From: an uncultured Sutterella sp.
Lineage (GTDB): Bacteria; Pseudomonadota; Gammaproteobacteria; Burkholderiales; Burkholderiaceae_F
Assembly (NCBI GenBank): GCA_905197905.1
Contig: CAJKAP010000011.1
Coordinates: 1-64,000, forward strand
Direction: 5' to 3'
DNA: 64,000 nucleotides
Positions 54,298 to 62,521 of the stretch are shown here, piece by piece. Numbering within the stretch: the first letter of the stretch is position 1; each line of letters begins with the position of its first letter. Below the pieces are notes generated by a model. That model was given only the letters and a program-made list of their open reading frames with translations. It did no database searches and was not told the DNA's origin. The translations under genes were made by a program, and so were the position numbers.

Positions 54298-54350
54298 CTC
54301 CCGTACTCTTTGGTCACTTATAGACCAAAAGGTGCGGGAGTTTTTCTTTG
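54298..54350 (+). terminator. Branched terminator after autotransporter 2
   Basis: Same branched design as after gene 1: CTCCCGTACT (54298-54307) with AGGTGCGGGAG (to 54340), inner TTGGTC/GACCAA (54310-54315 with 54323-54328), then a T run. The preceding AACACGCTAGGAG is also shared with gene 1, so the unit is duplicated. Confidence 0.85.
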
Positions 54351-54515
54351 TCTGAGGAGATAAGTGGTGAAATAGCAACACTTTTGAAGACCAACAAAAA
54401 AGAAAGTAAAATCTGCGTCAAATCAAAACCGTGTCAATTGCTTCTCTAAGAGTAAATTTTCATAAGTTGATCTCTTTTTGGTCTTATTTTTGCAGTACAG
54501 AAGAAAAATTAGTTA

Positions 54516-54694
54516 GTGATTTATAAAGGAAAAAACGCTCTATACTGGAAATATGACAATGGCTAATGTATCATGAAAATTTCTACTTGACCATAAATAT
54601 TGCAACAAAGACCAATCCCTCCTAATCAAGTTCCACCGTTCTTGAGCTTCGTGTCTTTGACGCTCCGATTTTCTATTCGCTAAAGAGACTTATC
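54516..54694 (+). promoter_or_regulatory. Promoter and structured leader of autotransporter 3
   Basis: GTGATTTATAA (54516-54526), -10 TATACT (54541-54546), CAAAGAC (54606-54612) pairing with GTCTTTG (54653-54659) across a 40-nt loop, then 35 bases to ATG. The last stretch CGATTTTCTATTCGCTA is also close to gene 2. Confidence 0.6.
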
Positions 54695-55243
54695 ATGAGA
54701 AAGACTCCAGCTTTCACAAAAACTCCCCTCTTCCTCGCCATCACGCTCGCACTAAGCGCAGCAGCTTACGCAGCTGATCCTATTGTTCCACAAGGCACTT
54801 ACGGTACCCAAACAATTGAAGTCGATGGTCCAGCTGTGCTGAAGCCTGGTGCAGGAGAAACGCAGACTCTCAATATTGCTGATGGCGAAACTTTGACGCT
54901 TGTCGGCAAAGTGAGTGATCTCAGCTCGCCCTATCTTCAAACTGGTACGGTAATTGATGTAAGAAAAGGCAGTTTGACCGTCACTGGTGGAAATTTAGTT
55001 CTTTCAAGAGATGATTTTAGAAAAAGATTTCCCAATAACGTGAGTATAGATGCTCAAAACCAGTCGATCATTAATGGGTTAGACGGGAGCAGTGGCGGAA
55101 GTTTGACCTTCAATAACGCTAGTACAAAGCTAGAAGGTACGACACCTTACGGGATTAGACTCGACCAAGACGTTGGTCTCACGGCCAAGAATGGTTTGGT
55201 GATTAATCTCGATCGATCGCAGATAGGGGGGGCCAGGGGTTAA
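54695..55243 (+). CDS. Autotransporter 3, N-terminal part (frame interrupted)
   Basis: 182 aa: signal peptide MRKTPAFTKTPLFLAITLAL ending AYA (~1-26), then the start of the passenger, closely matching gene 2 (DPIVPQGTYGTQTIEVDGPA). It runs out of frame at a G7 tract (55226-55232) and stops at 55243. Removing one G joins it to the following frame with an exact length match to gene 2 across the junction (LDRSQI in gene 3, LDRTQI in gene 2). As it stands the product is a secreted fragment without a barrel. Either a phase-OFF state or a sequencing/assembly error. Confidence 0.8.
   Translation: MRKTPAFTKTPLFLAITLALSAAAYAADPIVPQGTYGTQTIEVDGPAVLKPGAGETQTLNIADGETLTLVGKVSDLSSPYLQTGTVIDVRKGSLTVTGGNLVLSRDDFRKRFPNNVSIDAQNQSIINGLDGSSGGSLTFNNASTKLEGTTPYGIRLDQDVGLTAKNGLVINLDRSQIGGARG
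55226..55232 (+). repeat. G7 homopolymer tract, candidate phase-variation switch
   Basis: Seven G followed by CCA, GGGG and shortly ATGGGGG. It lies exactly where the reading frame of autotransporter 3 breaks. G7 gives the interrupted frame; G6 or G9 would restore it. Poly-G slippage is an established phase-variation mechanism for surface proteins. Confidence 0.75.
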
Positions 55244-55247
55244 TCTA

Positions 55248-58200
55248 ATGGGGGTTGAACTCTATAAGACATCTTGGCTAGATTTGGGAAGTGGTGGAGA
55301 ATCGTTTATTGTGATCAAAGGTGCTGCAGGAGACGGAGCCATGACAGCATTGAGATTCTGGGATGGTAGTAATGGGAAAATTCAGAATAGTCTACAAATT
55401 GATATGTCCCACCACGCGAACTCTCAGTCTCCGGGAATGGTAGGAATTGAGTCCGAACGCCTTAACGGTTATGCCGAGGAGAACGCAAAAGAAATTGTTT
55501 TTTCTGGACCTGTCAAAGTTACCATGAATGGGCTTGCCAAAAAGGGTAATGGGCGTGCTGTACGTAGTAACCGAAGTATGACTTTTGAAAAAGGCCTCAC
55601 TGTCATAGCTAGTGGTATTGATCGAGGTACTGGACTCGAAACGATCGGTGGAATCAACGGCACCCCAAATCTGAAAGTAAAGGGCGATTTTAGCTACACG
55701 CTGGATTCTGGGAAACAAATTGAAGTTATCCAGATGTTGGCAGGGACTTCCTCTGTTGTTACGTTAGATGACGTAAATATCACTGCGAAGAATACAGAAG
55801 ATATTTCGGCTATCAGAACTGGGCAAGACCAATCGCGCCTGTTCACAGCAAAAAATTTCACATTTACTACGGAGGATACTGGGACAGCACGAGGGTTCTT
55901 CGGCATCAGCGGGGATCTAACCTTTGATAATTTTTCAATGAAAACTGAAAGAACTCAAACTGTTTTCGGTTTATTTCCTCAGGTAGCACAAGATACCAAA
56001 ATTACCGTCAAGGAAGAATTTGGGCTAGTAGCAACTAACGCTGAAAGTTTGCAAGGTTTCCGTTTAGTGACAAATAAACCGACAAATGATAAGCCCAACA
56101 GAGTCATTCTGAATCTGAATAACGTAAACATGTCGGCATCGGGACCGAAGCTAAATAGTGTCTATGGGATTGTTGCTGGTAGTGGTATTAGTGAAGTGAC
56201 AATGAACGATTGGCAACTCCAATCTTCTGCAACAACGACCGCTTACGGGATTTACTCCTCAGGGAGTGGTTTTTTGAATGCTAAAAAGGCCACATTGACG
56301 CTTGATAATTCTAATAAAGCTAAAGGATTGGAAACTGCTTCTACCAGCACTTTTGCGACAAATATCGATGAGCTTACGCTTACGACCAACTCTTCAAAGA
56401 CAGTCACAGGGGTGCACGGAAATGGTAAAGGGTCTCTAAACTCCAAGCAGACCACGATGACGATTAATAACGCCACAACTCAAGCTATAGGGATTTACAC
56501 TGTAAATAGTGAGTTCAAAGCGGATATTGAGAAACTAAGCATCACAGCGAATGCTCCTGGGAACGTCTACTCCGTTTATTTGAACGGAGGAAGCCTTACT
56601 GCAAAGGAAGCAAATCTACAAAATAACGATGTCACTGGTAAGAATAATTATGGGATCGTGACCAGAAATAGCGCGCAAGTGACAGTTAGAGATAGCCTGA
56701 CGACAAAGGCAGAAGGAGCTATTGATGCAGGAGGAACTTCAACGGTCGATGTAGAGCAGAGTTTCAAGAGTCTTGGTGAAACCTTTATTCTCACTTCTGA
56801 TACTGGCGTAGCGAAAGTGAATAGTAAAGGCACAGGAGCAGTTGAATTTACTGGAGCAACTGCAAAAACGGACAACTCTACCCTAGAAATGACCTTGGGC
56901 GGCACAGCCTCTGCGCCAACGACGCAGTCCTACTGGAATGTGGTTGCTCCGTCTTCTGACACCCCAGAAGGGAAGGTCTCTACGCTGAGTAAGCTCACTC
57001 TCGGCAAGAACGCTCGCCTGAATTTCTTCGTTGAGGACAATACCTTCATTAATAGCGCTCTCGACATGATTCATGTTCAGGGGGAAACCCCTGTGGCGCT
57101 GATGTCGGGTGACAATACTGGTATTTCGATTGTGAAGGTGGGCGACGATATTACATTCGCAGTCAACGACAAGATTGGTTTGATCAATAGTGATAAAGGC
57201 TTCACGTTGAACGGTAGCACGATTGCTGCGGGTACCAAGCTTGAAGACCTGAAGAAAGACTTGATGGACTTGAGCGTGACTCAGATCCAAAGCTTGATTT
57301 CGATGCAGGAAAAGGAACTGAAGAAGGACGGCTACGACCTTCTCCTTGATACGGACAATCGTTTGATTGCCACTATTGTGGAAAAGAAGACGCCGCCCGA
57401 ACCAGAACCTAAGCCCGATCCTGAGCCCAAGCCTGATCCGGAACCGAAACCCGATCCAGAACCGAAACCCGATCCTGAGCCAAAACCAGACCCAGAACCG
57501 AAGCCTGAGCCCACCCCCATCATTAATCCGCAAACGGATATCGTGATGGAATCCTTGGTGTCGGCCTACGGGACGCTCTTTGCCGCAGACGATTTGTTTG
57601 TGGATAGCGTCTTGCGTTCTCGCCGCGGCCAGCACCCAGAAGGGCTCTTTGCAGCCGCTCGCTACGGTCGTTGGGACATCGATACGCGCACGAACCTCGA
57701 TATGGATATCGTGACGGGTTTGGTGGGTTACGCCAAGCGCAATGACAACGCTGAATATGGTGGCTTCCTTGAAATGGGCCACGCGTCTTACGACACGGTC
57801 GCCTATGCGAAGATCGGTGACGTCTTAGGTCACGGTCGCCACAATTATGTGGGTCTGGGGCTTTACGCTGATTACGCCACTTCTGTGGAAGGCTGGAAAC
57901 TCACGGGTTACTTGAAAGGTGGGGCATTCTCCAACCACTTCAACACTCGCTTAGTTGGCCAGAAGGCGAAATTTAACAACACGGGCGCATACTGGGGCGT
58001 GCACCTGGGGACGCACTACGACTATCAGATGAAGAAGTTGCGTAGCCGTACGTTCTTCTCGTACTTCTATGATGGTCTTGAAGGTTCGTCGCACAAGGTG
58101 GATGGTACCGACAAACTCGCAGGCGCTTCCTTTAAGTTTGATGCGCTCCACGGGCATCGTGTGCAGATTGGGAATCTCTTTGAGTATGACCACTCACCAA

Positions 58201-58448
58201 CGCTTCGCCCATACTTTGGTCTCACGTTTGAGCAGATCTTGAGCGCGAAGGCTGAAGGGACGGCTACCGATAAGAACGGTACGGTGAAACTTCGCTCGAG
58301 CGATATGGAAGGTTCGACTGGGATTATCTCAGCGGGTTGGACCTACCTCAACGAAGCGCAGACCTTTGAATTTGAAGTTGGTGTGAATGGCTACATTGGC
58401 ACTCGTCAGGGTGTCTCTGGCCAGGTTCAGGCCAACTGGAAGTTCTAA
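55248..58448 (+). CDS. Autotransporter 3, C-terminal part (passenger remainder and barrel)
   Basis: 1066 aa reading frame with no signal peptide of its own; it is the continuation of the N-terminal part after a one-base frame change, giving ~1250 aa when joined. It contains the larger passenger with repeated units of the type AYGIYSSGSGFLNAKKATLT and related copies, the conserved pre-linker region (STLEMTLGGTASAPTTQSYW), a long PDPEPK linker and the beta-barrel ending VQANWKF. The ATG at 55248 lacks a convincing ribosome site. Surface display depends on restoring the frame. Confidence 0.8.
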   Translation: MGVELYKTSWLDLGSGGESFIVIKGAAGDGAMTALRFWDGSNGKIQNSLQIDMSHHANSQSPGMVGIESERLNGYAEENAKEIVFSGPVKVTMNGLAKKGNGRAVRSNRSMTFEKGLTVIASGIDRGTGLETIGGINGTPNLKVKGDFSYTLDSGKQIEVIQMLAGTSSVVTLDDVNITAKNTEDISAIRTGQDQSRLFTAKNFTFTTEDTGTARGFFGISGDLTFDNFSMKTERTQTVFGLFPQVAQDTKITVKEEFGLVATNAESLQGFRLVTNKPTNDKPNRVILNLNNVNMSASGPKLNSVYGIVAGSGISEVTMNDWQLQSSATTTAYGIYSSGSGFLNAKKATLTLDNSNKAKGLETASTSTFATNIDELTLTTNSSKTVTGVHGNGKGSLNSKQTTMTINNATTQAIGIYTVNSEFKADIEKLSITANAPGNVYSVYLNGGSLTAKEANLQNNDVTGKNNYGIVTRNSAQVTVRDSLTTKAEGAIDAGGTSTVDVEQSFKSLGETFILTSDTGVAKVNSKGTGAVEFTGATAKTDNSTLEMTLGGTASAPTTQSYWNVVAPSSDTPEGKVSTLSKLTLGKNARLNFFVEDNTFINSALDMIHVQGETPVALMSGDNTGISIVKVGDDITFAVNDKIGLINSDKGFTLNGSTIAAGTKLEDLKKDLMDLSVTQIQSLISMQEKELKKDGYDLLLDTDNRLIATIVEKKTPPEPEPKPDPEPKPDPEPKPDPEPKPDPEPKPDPEPKPEPTPIINPQTDIVMESLVSAYGTLFAADDLFVDSVLRSRRGQHPEGLFAAARYGRWDIDTRTNLDMDIVTGLVGYAKRNDNAEYGGFLEMGHASYDTVAYAKIGDVLGHGRHNYVGLGLYADYATSVEGWKLTGYLKGGAFSNHFNTRLVGQKAKFNNTGAYWGVHLGTHYDYQMKKLRSRTFFSYFYDGLEGSSHKVDGTDKLAGASFKFDALHGHRVQIGNLFEYDHSPTLRPYFGLTFEQILSAKAEGTATDKNGTVKLRSSDMEGSTGIISAGWTYLNEAQTFEFEVGVNGYIGTRQGVSGQVQANWKF
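57397..57520 (+). repeat. Pro-Asp/Glu linker repeat in autotransporter 3
   Basis: The longest of the three linkers, about ten PDPEPK-type units with an 18-nt in-frame period. Confidence 0.8.
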
Positions 58449-58502
58449 TGAATGGTCTCACGAGTTAAGGGCAATCTAGCCTTGTCCTAGCTTTATCCTC
58501 TG

Positions 58503-58538
58503 CTCCCAACTGGGTTTGCCTGGTTGGGAGTTTTCTTT
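58503..58538 (+). terminator. Terminator of autotransporter 3
   Basis: CTCCCAAC (58503-58510) pairs with GTTGGGAG (58523-58530), followed by TTTTCTTT. Different from the branched design of genes 1 and 2. Confidence 0.8.
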
Positions 58539-58603
58539 GGGTGAAAAAGAAATAGGGCGCCGTCACGTTCTCTAGAAGAGAGGTGACAACACCCTATAAA
58601 AGC

Positions 58604-58636
58604 AAAAAGCCCGGCTGCATCTATGCCGAGCTTTTT
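58604..58636 (-). terminator. Terminator of rpmB-rpmG
   Basis: AAAAAGCCCGGC (58604-58615) with GCCGAGCTTTTT (58625-58636), one wobble. On the minus strand it ends in a T run, just after rpmG. Confidence 0.85.
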
Positions 58637-58658
58637 CGCCTTGAAACAGTCACTCGAT

Positions 58659-58826
58659 TTATTTGAGCTTGGTTTCTTTGTAAACCACATGCTTACGAGC
58701 CACAGGGTCAAACTTCGAGATTTCCATCTTACCAGTAGAAGTCTTCTTGTTCTTCGTCGTGGTGTAGAAGTGACCAGTGCCGGCCGTAGATTCGAGCTTA
58801 ATCTTTTCACGTGCGCCTTTCGCCAT
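58659..58826 (-). CDS. rpmG: 50S ribosomal protein L33
   Basis: 55 aa. Short basic ribosomal protein, read directly from the minus strand: MAKGAREKIKLESTAGTGHF, then YTTTKNKKTSTGKMEI and SKFDPVARKHVVYKETKLK. It lacks the zinc-cysteine pairs of the C+ form. It lies 12 bases after rpmB, the conserved rpmB-rpmG operon. A GGAG-like site precedes the ATG. Confidence 0.97.
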   Translation of the reverse strand: MAKGAREKIKLESTAGTGHFYTTTKNKKTSTGKMEISKFDPVARKHVVYKETKLK

Positions 58827-58838
58827 GGTGAACTCCTA

Positions 58839-59072
58839 TTAGATTTCGCCGCGGGCGCGAAGGTCCGCTAACACAGCATCAATACCAATCTTATCAACCG
58901 TACGAAGGCCAGCCGTCGTCAAACGCAGACGAACCCAACGATTTTCGCTTTCAACCCAGAAACGGCGATACTGCAGATTGGGCATAAAACGACGCTTTGT
59001 TTTATTGTTCGCGTGCGAGACGTGATGGCCGACCATCGGCGCCTTACCGGTGACTTGACACACTCGTGCCAT
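58839..59072 (-). CDS. rpmB: 50S ribosomal protein L28
   Basis: 77 aa. Starts MARVCQVTGKAPMVGHHVSH, with NNKTKRRFMPNLQYRRFW in the middle. Full family length. Preceded by CTGGAG at ~7 bases. A perfect TATAAT on the minus strand lies at 59165-59170. Co-transcribed with rpmG. Confidence 0.97.
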   Translation of the reverse strand: MARVCQVTGKAPMVGHHVSHANNKTKRRFMPNLQYRRFWVESENRWVRLRLTTAGLRTVDKIGIDAVLADLRARGEI

Positions 59073-59506
59073 CTCTAACTCCAGTCAAAATTTGAATAAA
59101 ACATCTCGCTGGCCAGTACCTCAAACTAGGTTTAAGGAAGCCACGCGAGCACAGAAAGAAAAAAATTATACGCTAAAAAGGTTCTCTATTTCCACTCGAA
59201 AGGACAAAAAAATGCCTTCGAGCTGATTTCCCCACAGTGTCAGTACAGGGAATCGCGAACATAGAAAATTTGAAGCGTGGAGCGCATTGTACCGATTTTT
59301 TCGCTCAATGTGTAGGTTCGGCGCAACTTTTTTTCAAAAATTCTCACCTTCATTCCTCGGAAAGCCTTCTCGTTTGGGGATTTGACGCGTCTGATACATC
59401 AAGAAAAAAGAGCCTGCCCTTGATCCTAAGGACAAGCTAAACGTTCTCAGGTACAATCTTCCTGCATTCTTATTGCATCTCTAGATAACAAATAAACAAG
59501 ACCCTT
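59073..59506. other. Divergent intergenic region between rpmB and ispH
   Basis: 434 bases without a supported gene. It holds the -10 TATAAT for rpmB (minus strand, 59165-59170; -35 weak) and the ispH promoter at 59429-59457. Nothing else clear is visible. Confidence 0.5.
59429..59457 (+). promoter_or_regulatory. Promoter candidate of ispH
   Basis: -35 AGGACA (59429-59434), 17-bp spacer and -10 TACAAT (59452-59457), giving a leader of ~43 bases. Confidence 0.5.
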
Positions 59507-60466
59507 ATGAAGATTTTGCTTGCTCAGCCCCGCGGTTTCTGCGCGGGTGTGACCCGTGCGATTGCGATTGTGGAGCGCGCGCTCCTCATTTATGGTGCCC
59601 CGATTTACGTGCGCCATGAAATCGTGCATAACCGTACGGTGGTGAACAATTTGCGTGAACGCGGTGCCGTTTTTGTGGAAGATCTCTCGGAAGTGCCTGC
59701 CGGCTCGACCGTGGTCTTTTCTGCGCACGGTGTGCCTCGTGCTGTCTCGGAAGAAGCTGCTCAACGCGGATTGCGCGTTTTTGATGCCACGTGTCCGCTG
59801 GTGACGAAGGTGCACCGCGAAGTGGGTCGTATGCGTGAGCAGGGCCGTCGCATTCTGATGATCGGTCACGCTGGTCACCCAGAAGTCGAAGGCACGATGG
59901 GGCAAGTGAAAGACGGGATTGAATTGATCGAAACGGTGGACGATATTAATAGTCTTCCTTATAACGATCAGGACAGCTTGGCTTATGTGACGCAAACCAC
60001 AATTAGTGCGGACGACAGTCAAGGGATGATTGATGCGCTTCGTAAGCGCTTCCCGCTCATTCATGAACCTAAGCAGCAAGATATTTGCTACGCCACGCAA
60101 AACCGCCAAGAAGCGGTGAAGCAGTTGGTGCGCGCTGGGGTGGATTTAGTGCTGGTGATTGGGTCTGTCACGAGCTCGAACTCGAACCGCTTGCGTGAAG
60201 TCGCTGAACGTGAAGGCACGCGCGCTTATTTGGTTGATACCGCTGAGCACGTGGATCCTGCCTGGTTTGAAGGCGTGAAGAGCATCGGCGTCACCGCTGG
60301 CGCTTCCGCTCCCGAAGAACTCGTGCAAGGCGTGGTGAGCTACCTCGTTGAGAAATTTGGCGCAGAACCTGCTGTTGCACTCGAAGGGGTAGAAGAGAAT
60401 GTGGCTTTCCCGCTACCTAAGGGACTTTGGGAAAGTGATTTAGAAGAAAGTAAACAGCACGGTTAA
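59507..60466 (+). CDS. ispH: 4-hydroxy-3-methylbut-2-enyl diphosphate reductase
   Basis: 319 aa. Last enzyme of the MEP isoprenoid pathway, holding a [4Fe-4S] cluster. Motifs: QPRGFCAGVTRAIAIVERAL (first Cys), HEIVHNRTVV, FSAHGVPR, DATCPLVTKVHREV (second Cys), GHAGHPEVEGTMGQ, ICYATQNRQEAV (third Cys) and SSNSNRLREV. Full length. ybaK follows on the same strand. Confidence 0.97.
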   Translation: MKILLAQPRGFCAGVTRAIAIVERALLIYGAPIYVRHEIVHNRTVVNNLRERGAVFVEDLSEVPAGSTVVFSAHGVPRAVSEEAAQRGLRVFDATCPLVTKVHREVGRMREQGRRILMIGHAGHPEVEGTMGQVKDGIELIETVDDINSLPYNDQDSLAYVTQTTISADDSQGMIDALRKRFPLIHEPKQQDICYATQNRQEAVKQLVRAGVDLVLVIGSVTSSNSNRLREVAEREGTRAYLVDTAEHVDPAWFEGVKSIGVTAGASAPEELVQGVVSYLVEKFGAEPAVALEGVEENVAFPLPKGLWESDLEESKQHG

Positions 60467-60555
60467 AAACGTTTTTCTTTGATGAGAGTAGACTAAAAGA
60501 CATTCAAAAACTCTCGCGAGAAACTTTTGAAGGCGTCATGTCGGGAGGAATTGAC

Positions 60556-61101
60556 ATGGCGCTTTCTTCTTTTTTAAGCACTAATAGACAGAAGGAATGC
60601 ACAAAGATGGCAAAAGAAAAACATCAAAGTTTAACGCCCGCCACGCAGTGGCTCAAACAGCACAAAGTGACGTTTGATGAACATTCTTATGAATATGAAG
60701 AGCACGGTGGCGCGCTGCAGGCTGCCCGCGAATGCAATATGGATCTGCATCAGGTTGTCAAAACCCTCATCATGGAAGATGAGCACGCCAAACCCTTGGT
60801 TATTTTGATGCATGGGGACTGCGATGTGTCGACCAAAAACTTGGCGCGCCAGATTGGGGTGAAGTCGATTTCGCCTTGTAAGCCTGAACAGGCCCAGCGC
60901 AACTCTGGCTATATGGTCGGAGGCACAAGCCCCTTTGGGACGCGCAAGCAGATGCCCATTTATGTGGAAAAGACGATTCTCGACTTTGACCACATCATTA
61001 TTAATGGCGGGCGTCGAGGCTACCAGGTAGGGATTGATCCGAAAGTGTTGGTCGACATCCTGGGCGCCAAGCCCGTGGAATGCGCCATCGCGAAGTCCTA
61101 G
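60556..61101 (+). CDS. ybaK: YbaK/EbsC-family Cys-tRNA(Pro) deacylase
   Basis: 181 aa. Trans-editing enzyme that hydrolyses Cys-tRNA(Pro) (YbaK) or related misacylated tRNA. Features: VVKTLIM (catalytic Lys), GVKSISPCKPEQAQRNSGYM and GGTSPFGTRKQMPIYVEKTI. ATG 60556 is chosen because GGAGG lies 7 bases upstream; ATG 60607 (MAKEKHQ) matches the usual family start but has a weaker site. A terminator follows. Exact tRNA specificity is inferred. Confidence 0.9.
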   Translation: MALSSFLSTNRQKECTKMAKEKHQSLTPATQWLKQHKVTFDEHSYEYEEHGGALQAARECNMDLHQVVKTLIMEDEHAKPLVILMHGDCDVSTKNLARQIGVKSISPCKPEQAQRNSGYMVGGTSPFGTRKQMPIYVEKTILDFDHIIINGGRRGYQVGIDPKVLVDILGAKPVECAIAKS

Positions 61102-61125
61102 GCCACTTAAAGGCGCAAAAAACGC

Positions 61126-61156
61126 AAAAGCCCGTACTTCATGAGTACGGGCTTTT
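61126..61156. terminator. Bidirectional terminator between ybaK and tsaD
   Basis: AAAAGCCCGTACT (61126-61138) with AGTACGGGCTTTT (61144-61156), a 13-bp stem with T runs on both strands. Confidence 0.9.
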
Positions 61157-61175
61157 CTCATTTTGGCGTCTAGTT

Positions 61176-62207
61176 TTAGAGCGTTTCAAGTCCCCAGCGA
61201 GGACGAACGCCAAAGGAGCGGTTCTTTCGCAAGGCCTCACGCTCTTCTTCACTCATCGCTTCGTAGCGAGCAAGGCCAGCGGCGGCAATCATCGCGCCAT
61301 TATCGGTACAAAGGCGCATTGGCGGGAAGAAAATCGTGCCACGACGGCGCTCGACTTCTTGCGTCAAGCGAGCACGAAGCTGTTTGTTGGCGGAAACGCC
61401 ACCTGCGACCACCACGTTTTTAAGCCCTGTTTGCTTCATCGCTTTCACGACCTTAGTAGCAAGCACATCCGTGACGGCATCCACAAACCCGCGCGCTAAG
61501 TCGCGACGGAATTGCTCATCGTTAACATCTTCTGCTTGGTGCACCGCGGTTAAGACGCTTGTCTTGAGCCCAGAAAAACTCATATCAAGGTTGGGCGAAT
61601 GAATCATGGGGCGAGCAAGTTCAATCGCACCAGGGCGACCTTCTTCTGCCAAGGCAGAAACCCCTGGACCACCAGGGTAGGGGATGCCTAAAAGCTGTGC
61701 GGTCTTATCAAACGCTTCGCCTGCGGCATCGTCCAACGTTTGCCCCAAAATTTCGTAGGAGCCAAAGTGATCAACACGCATCAACTGCGTGTGTCCACCC
61801 GAGACGAGCACGGCTAAGAAGGGAAATTCTGGCGCAGGGGTAGCTAAGCGAGCGGCTAAGAGGTGACCCTCTAAGTGATGAATCCCAAGGACTGGCACGT
61901 CAAGTGCCCAGCCCAGAGCATGCGCCACGCAGTTACCTACCAAAAGAGCCCCAGCGAGTCCAGGACCCTCGGTAACGGCAATGGCGTCGATGTCTTCACG
62001 GCGCTTATTGACTTTGGAGAGCACTTCGTCCAAAAGCACAATCGTGCGACGAATATGGTCGCGACTGGCTAACTCCGGCACCACACCACCATAAGCACGG
62101 TGCATGTCGATTTGAGAGTGAAGTGCGTCAGCGAGGAGCCCCTCTGTGTCAGAGATGAGCGCTACGCCTGTTTCGTCACAAGAGGATTCAATACCTAAGA
62201 CCAGCAT
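61176..62207 (-). CDS. tsaD: tRNA N6-threonylcarbamoyladenosine transferase
   Basis: 343 aa. Kae1/Qri7 family; with TsaB, TsaC and TsaE makes t6A37 in ANN-decoding tRNAs. MLVLGIESSCDETGVAL start, metal-binding HHLEGHLLA, VSGGHTQLMRV, GEAFDKTAQLLG and VVAGGVSANKQLR. Complete. Divergent from rpsU, the conserved tsaD-rpsU arrangement. Confidence 0.97.
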   Translation of the reverse strand: MLVLGIESSCDETGVALISDTEGLLADALHSQIDMHRAYGGVVPELASRDHIRRTIVLLDEVLSKVNKRREDIDAIAVTEGPGLAGALLVGNCVAHALGWALDVPVLGIHHLEGHLLAARLATPAPEFPFLAVLVSGGHTQLMRVDHFGSYEILGQTLDDAAGEAFDKTAQLLGIPYPGGPGVSALAEEGRPGAIELARPMIHSPNLDMSFSGLKTSVLTAVHQAEDVNDEQFRRDLARGFVDAVTDVLATKVVKAMKQTGLKNVVVAGGVSANKQLRARLTQEVERRRGTIFFPPMRLCTDNGAMIAAAGLARYEAMSEEEREALRKNRSFGVRPRWGLETL

Positions 62208-62340
62208 AAAAAAGCTTTCGGAATAAAAAGAAAAAAGGAACTCTCTATTTTAACACTCGAAAAGTTCGGCGTTAAAGTGAGGAGATGAGGCAAAGTGGAA
62301 AGAAGGAGTGGTGAAGAATGAAAAAAATTGCCCCTTTCTA

Positions 62341-62521
62341 TTGATAAGTGCACCCAATTTGTGAGAAAATGCGCTCTTTGCTTACCTCGCAAAGTACTCG
62401 AAGACTGCGTCAAGAGTACCTCTGACGAGGCTTGCTCTCATTGGTCTTGTCCCGGAACCAGACGTGAGAGTTGATTAGTTTTTCCGGGTCATCACATGTT
62501 TTTACTGAGGTTAGGTGACTA
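62341..62521 (+). promoter_or_regulatory. rpsU promoter and structured leader
   Basis: -35 TTGATA (62341-62346), 18-bp spacer and -10 GAAAAT (62365-62370). The ~140-base leader contains a nested stem: CCTCG (62385-62389) with CGAGG (62426-62430), and inside it GTACTC (62394-62399) with GAGTAC (62414-62419). Possible autoregulation by S21 is inference. The 133 bases between tsaD and this promoter show nothing clear. Confidence 0.55.

Noticed and set aside
57397..57520. Repeats considered as a CRISPR-like array or phase-variation tract
   Set aside because: They are coding PDPEPK repeats with an in-frame period and no spacers, so not CRISPR and not frame-shifting.
1687..60521. 10-bp palindrome TCTCGCGAGA before serS and again before ybaK
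   Set aside because: With dozens of 10-bp palindromes expected in 64 kb, a few identical pairs arise by chance; two copies are not evidence for a regulon.
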